Shown: in pieces, positions 6,412 through 13,295 of the stretch | Layout: each line of letters begins with the position of its first letter | How positions within the stretch are numbered: position 1 is the first letter of the stretch | NCBI GenBank assembly: GCA_031367405.1 | Contig: JANLPT010000396.1 | Location: forward strand, 1-13,295 | DNA: 13,295 bases | Source: JALHNI01 sp031367405 | GTDB lineage: Bacteria; Acidobacteriota; Terriglobia; Bryobacterales; Bryobacteraceae | Direction: 5' to 3' | Notes under the pieces: generated by a model | Told to the model about the DNA's origin: nothing | Database searches by the model: none | What the model saw: the letters and a program-made list of their open reading frames with translations, nothing else | Translations under genes and position numbers: made by a program

Positions 6412-7413
6412 ATGTTTCAAGCCATTGGCCGCGTGTTGAGTTTGATCTTAGGGTTCATCTTTTGGGGCGTGATGGTGCTGATCGTGGGAGCCTTACTGCT
6501 GGGCAGCTTCTGGCTGGATGGGGTGGGCGTGGAGAAGGAAGCCGTCGTCGCGTCGAAAGAGGAGCGCATCTCCTTCAACTACGCCAGTTGGACGCGCACG
6601 CTGGAGGTCGGCTTGCAACGCGAAGATGGCCCGATGGCCGAAATTCGGCACCGGATGCGGGAAAGGAAAGATGGCCACCCCGACCTGGTGGGCGTCGAAA
6701 AGGTGCGGGTGCCGTCCTCGATTTATGACGGCCTCCGCGTTGGGCAGACGGTGAAGGTGCGCGTGCAGCCGCCGGGATTCTTTAAGGAGTGGCGGATCTT
6801 CTCGCAAGTCCGGCTGGCCGGGCAAACCACCGCTTCGATTGCCTATAGCCTCTACGAGAGCGCCTGGCCGGTGCCGGAGTTCCTGTTGAGCTTGGCCCCC
6901 ATGGCACTGCTCGGCTGGTTGGCCACGCGAACCAGCAAATGGCTCTGGGCGGCCAGCGCCGCATGCCTGCTGGTGGCCATGGCTTACTGGCTATCGCCCC
7001 TATCGGACCGCCGTCCGTCCGGGGTGCTCGCCGAGGCCTCCGGCAAGGTGGTCGCGTTGCGTCTGGTGGACGAGATTGGCGCGACCAGCGAATCGGAAGG
7101 CGTGGACGCGTTGGTGCCCCATTTGATCGTGGGCGTGGAATTTACGCCGGAAGGCGGCAACGCCCCGGTGGTCGCCGTGGATCGGGTAGATGCATCGAGT
7201 GTCGATTTGAAGGAAGGCTCAGCGGTCCGGGTGGAGTATCAGCGCGATGATCCCCGGCGCGCGTTGCTGCTGAACGGAGAGCGCCGTTGGTGGTGGATGA
7301 ACTTCGTCTCGCTTGGCCAGTACGGCGCGATCGCCGGAGGGCTGATCCTCACATGCCTGCTGGTGGCGAGGTTCTTCAAAGGGCTATTGGCGAGCCGGAG
7401 GGGAAGCGTTTGA
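6412..7413 (+). CDS. Membrane protein with two DUF3592-like domains
   Basis: ATG 6412 follows aaggag by 5 bases. Predicted membrane segments lie at about 8-33, a pair at 156-170 and 176-195, and a last one at 302-320. The two loop domains have the same outline. About 40-150 reads EKEAVVASKEERISF... DGLRVGQTVKVRVQPP... WRIF; about 205-295 reads GKVVALRLVDEIG... PHLIVGVEFTPEGG... LKEGSAVRVEYQRDDPRRAL. The second fits the DUF3592 pattern (a xVV.. strand, V.F...G, then G..V.V.Y...DP). By pattern the protein is a tandem duplication of that beta domain with shared membrane helices. Biochemical function is unknown for this family. It is divergent from the sigma/kinase pair and could be a target or partner of it, but nothing in the sequence proves this. 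A small membrane protein gene follows 46 bases later. Confidence 0.82.
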   Translation: MFQAIGRVLSLILGFIFWGVMVLIVGALLLGSFWLDGVGVEKEAVVASKEERISFNYASWTRTLEVGLQREDGPMAEIRHRMRERKDGHPDLVGVEKVRVPSSIYDGLRVGQTVKVRVQPPGFFKEWRIFSQVRLAGQTTASIAYSLYESAWPVPEFLLSLAPMALLGWLATRTSKWLWAASAACLLVAMAYWLSPLSDRRPSGVLAEASGKVVALRLVDEIGATSESEGVDALVPHLIVGVEFTPEGGNAPVVAVDRVDASSVDLKEGSAVRVEYQRDDPRRALLLNGERRWWWMNFVSLGQYGAIAGGLILTCLLVARFFKGLLASRRGSV

Positions 7414-7459
7414 CCAGTTGGGTGAAGTGATTGACTGACGGAGGTGAGACACTGAAGGC

Positions 7460-7615
7460 ATGATGTACGTTGTGGCGGCGATCTTTACCGTGTTTGTGGT
7501 GATCGTTTTCGGGGCGATCTTGAATCCCCCGACGCAGTTTTTGGCCAAGCTGTCGGGCGAAGAAATGGAACCGAACGAGAAGGCCGAATCCGAGCCCGAG
7601 CCGCGCCGGAAGTAA
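7460..7615 (+). CDS. Small single-TM membrane protein, 51 aa
   Basis: A short open frame with two consecutive ATGs (7460 and 7463). The encoded protein begins MMYVVAAIFTVFVVIVFGAI, a clear membrane helix (about 3-21). A Pro-containing turn follows, then a charged tail with acidic and basic residues ending EPEPRRK. ggaggtgag (7440-7448) lies about 12 bases upstream and gaagg lies closer to the second ATG, so translation is plausible. It is in line with, and 46 bases after, the DUF3592-like membrane gene and may belong to its operon. The hydrophobic-then-charged composition and codon use argue for a real gene, but no family is recognised. Its TAA is only two bases from the stop of the convergent acetyltransferase gene. 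Confidence 0.62.
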   Translation: MMYVVAAIFTVFVVIVFGAILNPPTQFLAKLSGEEMEPNEKAESEPEPRRK

Positions 7616-7617
7616 GC

Positions 7618-8418
7618 TCAGCGGGAAATATAAATCGTGAAATCGGCCACCGGACGATAGCCCAGGCGGCGATAGAGCGGCATCCCGGCCACGCTCGATT
7701 GCAACACGGAAGCCGTCACCCCAGACTCACCTTGCGCTTGTTCCACAGCATGGCGCACGATAGCCTCTCCATAGCCCTTGCCTTGTTCCCCAGGAACCGT
7801 GGCGACGGCATAGACGCCGACCGCCCCGGCGGCGGTGACCGTGCAGGCCGTCGAAACAGCCATCCCATCCCGATAGCCGATCCAGCCGTGGAAGTCAGCG
7901 CTCCAGAAGCGCTCCTCCTGGTAGGCTTCGAGCAGCACGGGGAAGGGGCCTTCGAAAGCGACGGACATGACGTGGCAGAAGTCGAGGCGCGCGGTGGCTG
8001 TGGAGATCGGTTGCAGGTCAAGCTTGGGCAGGTTGCGGATCGTCGGGCTGAGCTGGGGCGCGAGCATGCCGGGCGGATTGGACGAGTATTGCAGGTTGAA
8101 ATCCTGGATGATGTTGACGGCGAGGGCGCGGAGATCGGGGTCAATCCACTCCTCGCAAAGCCACAGTGACCAGGCTTGGCCGCGCCGGAGGTAATGGTCG
8201 CGCGCGCGATCGAGCCGGCGGCGGAGGTCGCTAATGGCCAGTACCGGTTCGGTCAGCAAGGCCGCATTGAAAACGGCATGGGGGATGGCGGAGTAAACCA
8301 ATTGCAGGCCCGGCAGGGCGACGGATTCGCCGGTGGATTTCGAGCGGGCGAAGCAGCCCATGGCGGCCCGCAGGTTCCGTTCGACAATTCGGTAATCCGC
8401 AGACGCCATTCGTAGCAT
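7618..8418 (-). CDS. GNAT-family N-acetyltransferase
   Basis: A 266-residue protein with a C-terminal GNAT fold (about 135-266). Motif A is present as VYAVATVPGEQGKGYGEAIV (about 202-221), where QGKGYG is the acetyl-CoA pyrophosphate loop ([QR]xxGx[GA]). It is followed by helix HAVEQA and the late motif PLYRRLGYRPV (247-257), typical of the family. The N-terminal half (1-130), with WSLWLCEEWIDPD, is not recognised and may be a second, degenerate GNAT-like half. That would make it a tandem GNAT such as often acts on small amines or amino acids; the substrate cannot be told. The start is uncertain: ATG 8418 or ATG 8409, neither with a good ribosome binding site. It converges on the small membrane gene with a two-base gap and diverges from the coiled-coil gene. 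Confidence 0.85.
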   Translation of the reverse strand: MLRMASADYRIVERNLRAAMGCFARSKSTGESVALPGLQLVYSAIPHAVFNAALLTEPVLAISDLRRRLDRARDHYLRRGQAWSLWLCEEWIDPDLRALAVNIIQDFNLQYSSNPPGMLAPQLSPTIRNLPKLDLQPISTATARLDFCHVMSVAFEGPFPVLLEAYQEERFWSADFHGWIGYRDGMAVSTACTVTAAGAVGVYAVATVPGEQGKGYGEAIVRHAVEQAQGESGVTASVLQSSVAGMPLYRRLGYRPVADFTIYISR

Positions 8419-8508
8419 GATAACGCGCGCTTGTATTTTCGGGTAGCAATTGAATCTTCGCGGGCGAATGTGTCATCTTGGGGGGCTAGTCGAGTGGTGG
8501 CGGAGGCG

Positions 8509-9432
8509 ATGAAGATCATGGACGGTTTAACCGATTTGATGGCGATGCTGGCGATCGGCATCGTCAGTGCAGTCGCTGGTTGGTGGCTGTGCCGCCATTT
8601 CGCTAACCGGGAAGTGGCCAGTGCGGCGGCGGCTTGGAGCGCAAAGCTCGATCAAGTGAGCGGGAGGCTGACGGACACCGTAAAGGACGCCAAACTCGAA
8701 GCGGCCGAGAAGCATCAGGCGCTCGCCAGGTTGACCGAGGTGGAAAACGAATTCGGTGACTGGAAGCTAAAGGCTTCGCAGCTTGAGCTCGATCTGAAGG
8801 CGGCGTCACTGGTGGTGACGGCTCGCGAATCGGAGCTGCAGGATCTGCGCGGGCAGCTGGATACCGCCTCGCGGAAAATGCGGGTGCTGCCGGTGCTCGA
8901 AGCCAGCATCGACAAGCTACAAAAAGAACTGCCAGCCAAGCCGGCCCAGGAGCGCGCGCAGGGATTGCGGCTGGAGGAATTGCAGCTGTTGGTTCCAAAG
9001 CTGCGGGAATCTGAGACGCGTCTTCTCGGCCTGACGGCGCAGCGGGACGAAGAGTTGGCCACCTTGCGGGCCCACATTGGCGAGTGGGAGGCCCGGCAGC
9101 ACGAGGCCGCGCGAGCCCACGGAGCGGCGTTGGAGGAAATGAGCTCGAAAGATGCCCAGATCGGCACGCTCTCGGCTTTGGTTCGCGAATACGAGGCACT
9201 GCCGGATCGGTTGAGCGAAGCGAATACGCGGATGGCACAGAGCGGACGGGAATGGGCGGCGGCGATGCATGCGAAGGACCAGGAGATCGGCGGCTTGTGG
9301 GCCAGGATCCATGAGCTTGAACCGTTGGCCGGCCGCCTGAAGGATTGGGAAGCGCATCATCGCAGCACCATCCACGCGAAGGACGAAGAGATCACCAGCC
9401 TGATTGAGCGTCTTAAAGCGACTGAGCCATGA
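8509..9432 (+). CDS. Membrane-anchored coiled-coil repeat protein
   Basis: From ATG 8509 the product has 307 residues. The frame is open from TTG 8431, and GTG 8494 (behind gggggg) or ATG 8518 (11 bases after ggagg) are also possible starts. One membrane helix lies at about 11-28 (MAMLAIGIVSAVAGWWLC); the rest is a long charged coiled coil. From about residue 171 it becomes repetitive with a unit near 35-42 residues. Units are about 171-211, 212-253 (SSKDAQIGTL), 254-288 (HAKDQEIGGLWARIHELEPL) and 289-307 (HAKDEEITSLIERLKATEP). The last unit stops at the position of ELEP in the unit before, so the protein ends in mid-repeat. No catalytic domain is present. A structural or scaffolding role at the inner membrane is likely, but no function is known. 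The gene converges on the LolCE-type permease gene with 15 bases between stops. Confidence 0.8.
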   Translation: MKIMDGLTDLMAMLAIGIVSAVAGWWLCRHFANREVASAAAAWSAKLDQVSGRLTDTVKDAKLEAAEKHQALARLTEVENEFGDWKLKASQLELDLKAASLVVTARESELQDLRGQLDTASRKMRVLPVLEASIDKLQKELPAKPAQERAQGLRLEELQLLVPKLRESETRLLGLTAQRDEELATLRAHIGEWEARQHEAARAHGAALEEMSSKDAQIGTLSALVREYEALPDRLSEANTRMAQSGREWAAAMHAKDQEIGGLWARIHELEPLAGRLKDWEAHHRSTIHAKDEEITSLIERLKATEP

Positions 9433-9442
9433 CTGAGCCATG
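9421..9442 (+). repeat. 11-bp tandem duplication at the stop codon
   Basis: actgagccatg occurs twice without spacer (9421-9431 and 9432-9442). The stop codon TGA (9430-9432) spans the junction. Because the second copy is also followed by a, removing one copy would still give the same TGA, so the duplication does not change the protein. Confidence 0.8.
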
Positions 9443-9447
9443 ACGGT

Positions 9448-10668
9448 TTATTCGTAACGCAGCGCCTCCGCCGGCGCGACTTTGGTGGCGGCGTGGGCCG
9501 GATAGAGGGTGGCTACAATGCTGACGGCGATGGCCAGCGAGGCCACCCACACGCCATCGATCCAGCGCGCTTCGAACGGCACATAAGCTACTGAATAGAC
9601 CGATTCGTCCAGGCTAATCCAGCGGTAGTGATCGCCGAGATAGCAGAGCCCGTAGCCGAGCACCAATCCGATGACGGTGCCGATGACGCCGATCAGCAGG
9701 CCTTGAAAAAGAAAAATACGGCGGATCTGTTCCTGCCGTGTGCCGAGCGACATGAGGATGGCGATGTCGCGCTGCTTCTCCATCACCATCATGATCAGCG
9801 TGATGAGAATATTGAGCGCGGCGACCATCTGGATGAGGCCGATGGTGAGAATGGCGACGGTGCGCTCGAGCCGCATGGCACCGAGGATTTGGCGGTTCTG
9901 CTCAGTCCAGGGCAGGGCAGCGAGCTTGGGGCCGGTGACGCGTTCCACTTCGCGCGCAATTTCGGGGGCGGCGTCGAGGTCGCTGACTTTGATCTCGATG
10001 GAATTGACAATGTCGGGGAGCGACATGATCCTTTGGGCTTGTTTGAGCGACGTGAAGGCCCAGGTCTTGTCGAGATCGTAGAAGCCGGACTCGAAGATGC
10101 CCACGACGCGGAAGCGGAAGTAAGCGGGGCGCGGGCCGAAGGGCGTCATCTCGCCTTGCGGACTGATGACCTGGATTTGGCTATGGAGGCGCATGCCGGT
10201 CTCTTGAGCGAGCTTGGAGCCGAGGATGATGCCGGGCAGCTCCTGGTCAAGGTCGTCAATCGTCCCAGCTTTGAGGATCTTGAGGACATCGGCGCGTTGG
10301 GTGGGCGCTTGCGGGTCAATGCCTTTGAGCGTGCAGCCAGAAGGTTGCAGCGGTCCGGAGAGGAAGACGGGTGCGTAAAGCGTGGCGGCCGCGCCGGTGA
10401 CGCGGGGAATCTTTTTGATTTTGGCAATGAGGTTGCGCCAATCGGGAATGCCTTGGTCGACCTGCTTTTCGAGCACGTTGATGTGGGCCGTAGCTCCCAG
10501 TAGCGATCGCTGAAAGGTGCCGCGAAAGCCGTTGTTGACGGCGAGGGCGATGATCAGCGCCATAACGCCGGCGGCCACGCCGAGCACCGAGATTACGGTG
10601 ATCACCGAGATGACGGCTTGCTTGCGCTTGGCGCGAAGATAGCGGCGGGCGACGAAGAGCTCAAACAT
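9448..10668 (-). CDS. LolC/LolE-type lipoprotein-releasing ABC transporter permease
   Basis: Inner-membrane permease of the LolCDE type, which extracts lipoproteins from the inner membrane for transfer to the outer membrane. It has 406 residues from ATG 10668; the longer frame from 10701 adds a leader lying in a hairpin region. It starts MFELFVARRYLRAKRKQAVI, as family members do. Four membrane helices lie at about 20-45, 270-296, 318-345 and 372-392, with a large periplasmic domain (MacB-like) between the first two and an FtsX domain after it. The MEKQRDIAILMSLGTRQEQI segment (296-315) is the cytoplasmic coupling element contacting the ATPase. The pattern does not decide between LolC and LolE. 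No ATPase (lolD) gene is in the window. It lies downstream of lysS on the same strand, an arrangement I recall from other bacteria. The presence of this system implies a diderm cell. Confidence 0.9.
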   Translation of the reverse strand: MFELFVARRYLRAKRKQAVISVITVISVLGVAAGVMALIIALAVNNGFRGTFQRSLLGATAHINVLEKQVDQGIPDWRNLIAKIKKIPRVTGAAATLYAPVFLSGPLQPSGCTLKGIDPQAPTQRADVLKILKAGTIDDLDQELPGIILGSKLAQETGMRLHSQIQVISPQGEMTPFGPRPAYFRFRVVGIFESGFYDLDKTWAFTSLKQAQRIMSLPDIVNSIEIKVSDLDAAPEIAREVERVTGPKLAALPWTEQNRQILGAMRLERTVAILTIGLIQMVAALNILITLIMMVMEKQRDIAILMSLGTRQEQIRRIFLFQGLLIGVIGTVIGLVLGYGLCYLGDHYRWISLDESVYSVAYVPFEARWIDGVWVASLAIAVSIVATLYPAHAATKVAPAEALRYE

Positions 10669-10672
10669 AGTA

Positions 10673-10694
10673 GGACCGGCCTCCCGGCCGGTCC
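10673..10694. repeat. REP-like GC hairpin upstream of the permease gene
   Basis: ggaccggcc (10673-10681) and ggccggtcc (10686-10694) form a perfect 9-bp stem with loop tccc. On the minus strand the loop reads GGGA and lies about 12-16 bases before the permease ATG, so the only Shine-Dalgarno-like sequence (GGGAGG) is partly within the stem-loop. This may hold back translation or may simply be a short palindromic repeat placed here. Confidence 0.65.
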
Positions 10695-10707
10695 CCACCA
10701 ATCAACT

Positions 10708-10766
10708 GAACCCCGACCGTAAGGGAGGGGATGATGGTTTGATCCCCTCCCTCACGGTCAGGGTTC
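10708..10766. repeat. Long palindrome between lysS and the permease gene
   Basis: Two 25-base arms (10708-10732 and 10742-10766) are reverse complements at 23 of 25 positions around a 9-base loop. Both mismatches become G-U pairs in RNA of one orientation. The arm reads gaaccccgaccgtaaggg and then aggggat. It begins 34 bases after the lysS stop on the minus strand. The stem is strong enough to stop transcription or protect mRNA ends, but no U-run follows, so it is more like a REP-type element than a standard intrinsic terminator. Confidence 0.75.
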
Positions 10767-10800
10767 GTTTGGCAATTAGTCGTCGCGTGGCACAAAGTGA

Positions 10801-12357
<1,557 letters not shown>

Positions 12358-12363
12358 ATGAGG

Positions 12364-12368
12364 CTCCT
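12364..12368 (-). promoter_or_regulatory. Shine-Dalgarno AGGAG of lysS (TTG start)
   Basis: On the minus strand AGGAG is followed by cctcat and then TTG TCC CTG GAA. The six-base spacing and the lack of a nearby ATG or GTG in frame support TTG as the true start. Confidence 0.75.
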
Positions 12369-12406
12369 ATCGAGGGGGGGTAACACTTCATGATAAAGGC
12401 CAGCGC

Positions 12407-12414
12407 AGTATAAT
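12407..12414. promoter_or_regulatory. Overlapping divergent -10 boxes, lysS and glycosyltransferase gene
   Basis: agtataat at 12407-12414 reads TATAAT on the plus strand (12409-12414) and TATACT on the minus strand (12412-12407). The plus box ends 6 bases before the TTG start of the glycosyltransferase, so its transcript would begin at or next to the start codon. The minus box lies about 50 bases upstream of the lysS start and leaves room for its leader and AGGAG site. -35 boxes are weak on both sides (plus: cttcat at 12386-12391, 17-base spacing). Confidence 0.5.
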
Positions 12415-12420
12415 GTCGAG

Positions 12421-13146
12421 TTGGCCTTCCTTTCGATCGTGATTCCCGCTTACAACGAGGAGAACCGGCTGCCAGCGACTCTGGCCCGGCTGTTTTCTTT
12501 CCTCAATACTTCGTCATTCGGCGACGCCGAGGTGCTGATTGTCGACGATGGGTCACGCGATGGGACGGCGGCGATGGTGGAAGATTTTGCTCAGCTTTAC
12601 CCCACCGTGCGCCTGCTGCGCAATCCGGGCAACCGTGGCAAGGGGTACGCTGTGCGCCATGGCATGCTGGCGGCGCAGGGCGAATGGGTCCTTTTCACCG
12701 ACGCCGATCTTTCGTCGCCGATAGAAGAGGTGGAAAAGCTGATCGCCGCCGTGCGCGAGCAGAACGCCGTGGGCGCGATTGGTTCGCGGGCGCTGAACCG
12801 GAAGCTGGTTTCGGTTCACCAGTCCGCTTTTCGCGAGTATTCGGGGCGCTTCTTCAATCTGACGATGCGCTTGATTACCGGCTTGCCTTACGCGGATACG
12901 CAATGCGGCTTCAAGCTCTTTCGCCGCGATGTGGCGCAGGAAGTATTCCGGCGCGTGCGGATACCGGGCTTCGGCTTCGATGTCGAAGCGCTGTTTGTCG
13001 CTCAACGCCTGGGCTACTTAGTGGTCGAAGTGCCAGTGCGCTGGGCCAATGCCGAAGGCACCAAGGTGACGATGCTGAATGGCTTGCAGGCCTTTACTGA
13101 CTTGATCGCCGTACGCTGGAATCAACTTCGCGGTCACTACGACTAG
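12421..13146 (+). CDS. Family 2 glycosyltransferase, DPM1/ALG5-like (polyprenyl-phosphate sugar synthase type)
   Basis: A GT-A fold glycosyltransferase of 241 residues without C-terminal membrane helices, probably peripheral to the membrane. Family members move a sugar from a nucleotide donor to polyprenyl or dolichyl phosphate at the cytoplasmic face. Motifs in order are SIVIPAYNEENRL (5-17), VDDGSRDGT (41-49), NRGKGYAVRHG (71-81), the metal-binding FTDADLSSP (92-100), DTQCGFKLFRRD (159-170) and GFGFDVEALF (183-192). The sugar (mannose or glucose) cannot be told; DTQCGFK with GFDVE is common to both the ALG5 and DPM1 types. The only in-frame start is TTG 12421, just after a TATAAT box, with no Shine-Dalgarno site, so a leaderless message is possible. 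The upstream ATG at 12413 is out of frame. It is divergent from lysS, and nothing suggests a functional link between the two. Confidence 0.92.
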   Translation: MAFLSIVIPAYNEENRLPATLARLFSFLNTSSFGDAEVLIVDDGSRDGTAAMVEDFAQLYPTVRLLRNPGNRGKGYAVRHGMLAAQGEWVLFTDADLSSPIEEVEKLIAAVREQNAVGAIGSRALNRKLVSVHQSAFREYSGRFFNLTMRLITGLPYADTQCGFKLFRRDVAQEVFRRVRIPGFGFDVEALFVAQRLGYLVVEVPVRWANAEGTKVTMLNGLQAFTDLIAVRWNQLRGHYD

Positions 13147-13232
13147 CCGCGACCGCGTGAAGAGTTTGTTTGGCACGCTCCCTCGCTCCATGAGGCATAT
13201 TCGTAAGTCCATTTTTTCAACGCCGCCACCAA

Positions 13233-13291
13233 CCGGGAACGAAGTGAACGGGTTGTCGACTGCTGAACATACCCGGTCACTTAGTTCCCGG
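13233..13291. repeat. Imperfect palindrome at the window end
   Basis: Arms of 21 bases (13233-13253 and 13271-13291) are reverse complements at 19 positions around a 17-base loop. The left arm reads ccgggaacgaagtgaacggg and then t. It lies 86 bases after the glycosyltransferase stop. Its sequence differs from the palindrome beside lysS, but its design is the same (20-25-base arms, two mismatches). A T-run (13212-13217) just before it does not follow a hairpin, so it is not a standard terminator for the upstream gene. Confidence 0.65.
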
Positions 13292-13295
13292 AGGG

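Noticed and set aside
8431..8508. TTG 8431 as start of the coiled-coil protein
   Set aside because: It would add 26 residues before the membrane helix without a ribosome binding site; later starts have G-rich sites nearby.
9628..10503. 291-codon plus-strand open frame antisense to the permease gene
   Set aside because: Asp/Glu/His-rich mirror translation of a clear LolC/E-type permease; high GC keeps the frame open.
13147..13295. Partial gene at the right edge
   Set aside because: Short frames only, no start with a ribosome binding site and no motif; the segment is dominated by a palindrome.

Overview
The window is GC-rich (about 60% by eye), gene-dense bacterial chromosome. Several features together suggest an Acidobacteriota member, perhaps of the Solibacter/Bryobacter type: an ECF-type sigma factor paired with a TPR-bearing Ser/Thr kinase, a single-TM coiled-coil repeat protein, a DUF3592-like membrane protein, frequent TTG/GTG/CTG starts and REP-like palindromes between genes. 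This is inference from gene content; there is no rRNA or other marker to prove it. No tRNA, rRNA, CRISPR array, transposase or phage gene was seen.

Layout. (1) 2-2997, plus strand: a tightly packed operon of three unrecognised proteins (the first cut by the window edge) and a secreted OmpA-domain protein. The second and third unknowns share a C-terminal motif and look like distant paralogues. (2) 2998-3488: a convergent intergenic region, AT-rich in its first half, with several inverted and direct repeats and no credible gene. (3) 3489-6334, minus strand: ECF sigma factor followed by a membrane-anchored Ser/Thr kinase with TPRs. The two overlap by four bases (CTGA), and the kinase appears to start at a rare CTG codon. 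(4) 6412-7615, plus strand: a DUF3592-like membrane protein divergent from the sigma gene, then a 51-aa single-TM protein. (5) 7618-8418, minus strand: a GNAT acetyltransferase. (6) 8509-9432, plus strand: a membrane-anchored coiled-coil repeat protein that ends in mid-repeat. (7) 9448-12357, minus strand: lysS followed by a LolC/LolE-type permease, separated by two strong hairpins. (8) 12421-13146, plus strand: a DPM1/ALG5-like glycosyltransferase divergent from lysS with overlapping -10 boxes, followed by another long imperfect palindrome at the window end.

Functional links. The sigma/kinase pair is a plausible signalling unit, with the kinase's TPR half as its sensing or partner-binding part. 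The OmpA protein, the LolCE-type permease and the polyprenyl-phosphate-sugar-type glycosyltransferase all concern a diderm envelope. No clearly new defence or mobile system is visible. The most unusual items are the CTG-started kinase, the unknown paralogue pair coupled to the OmpA gene, the repeat-rich 2998-3488 interval and the palindromes beside lysS.
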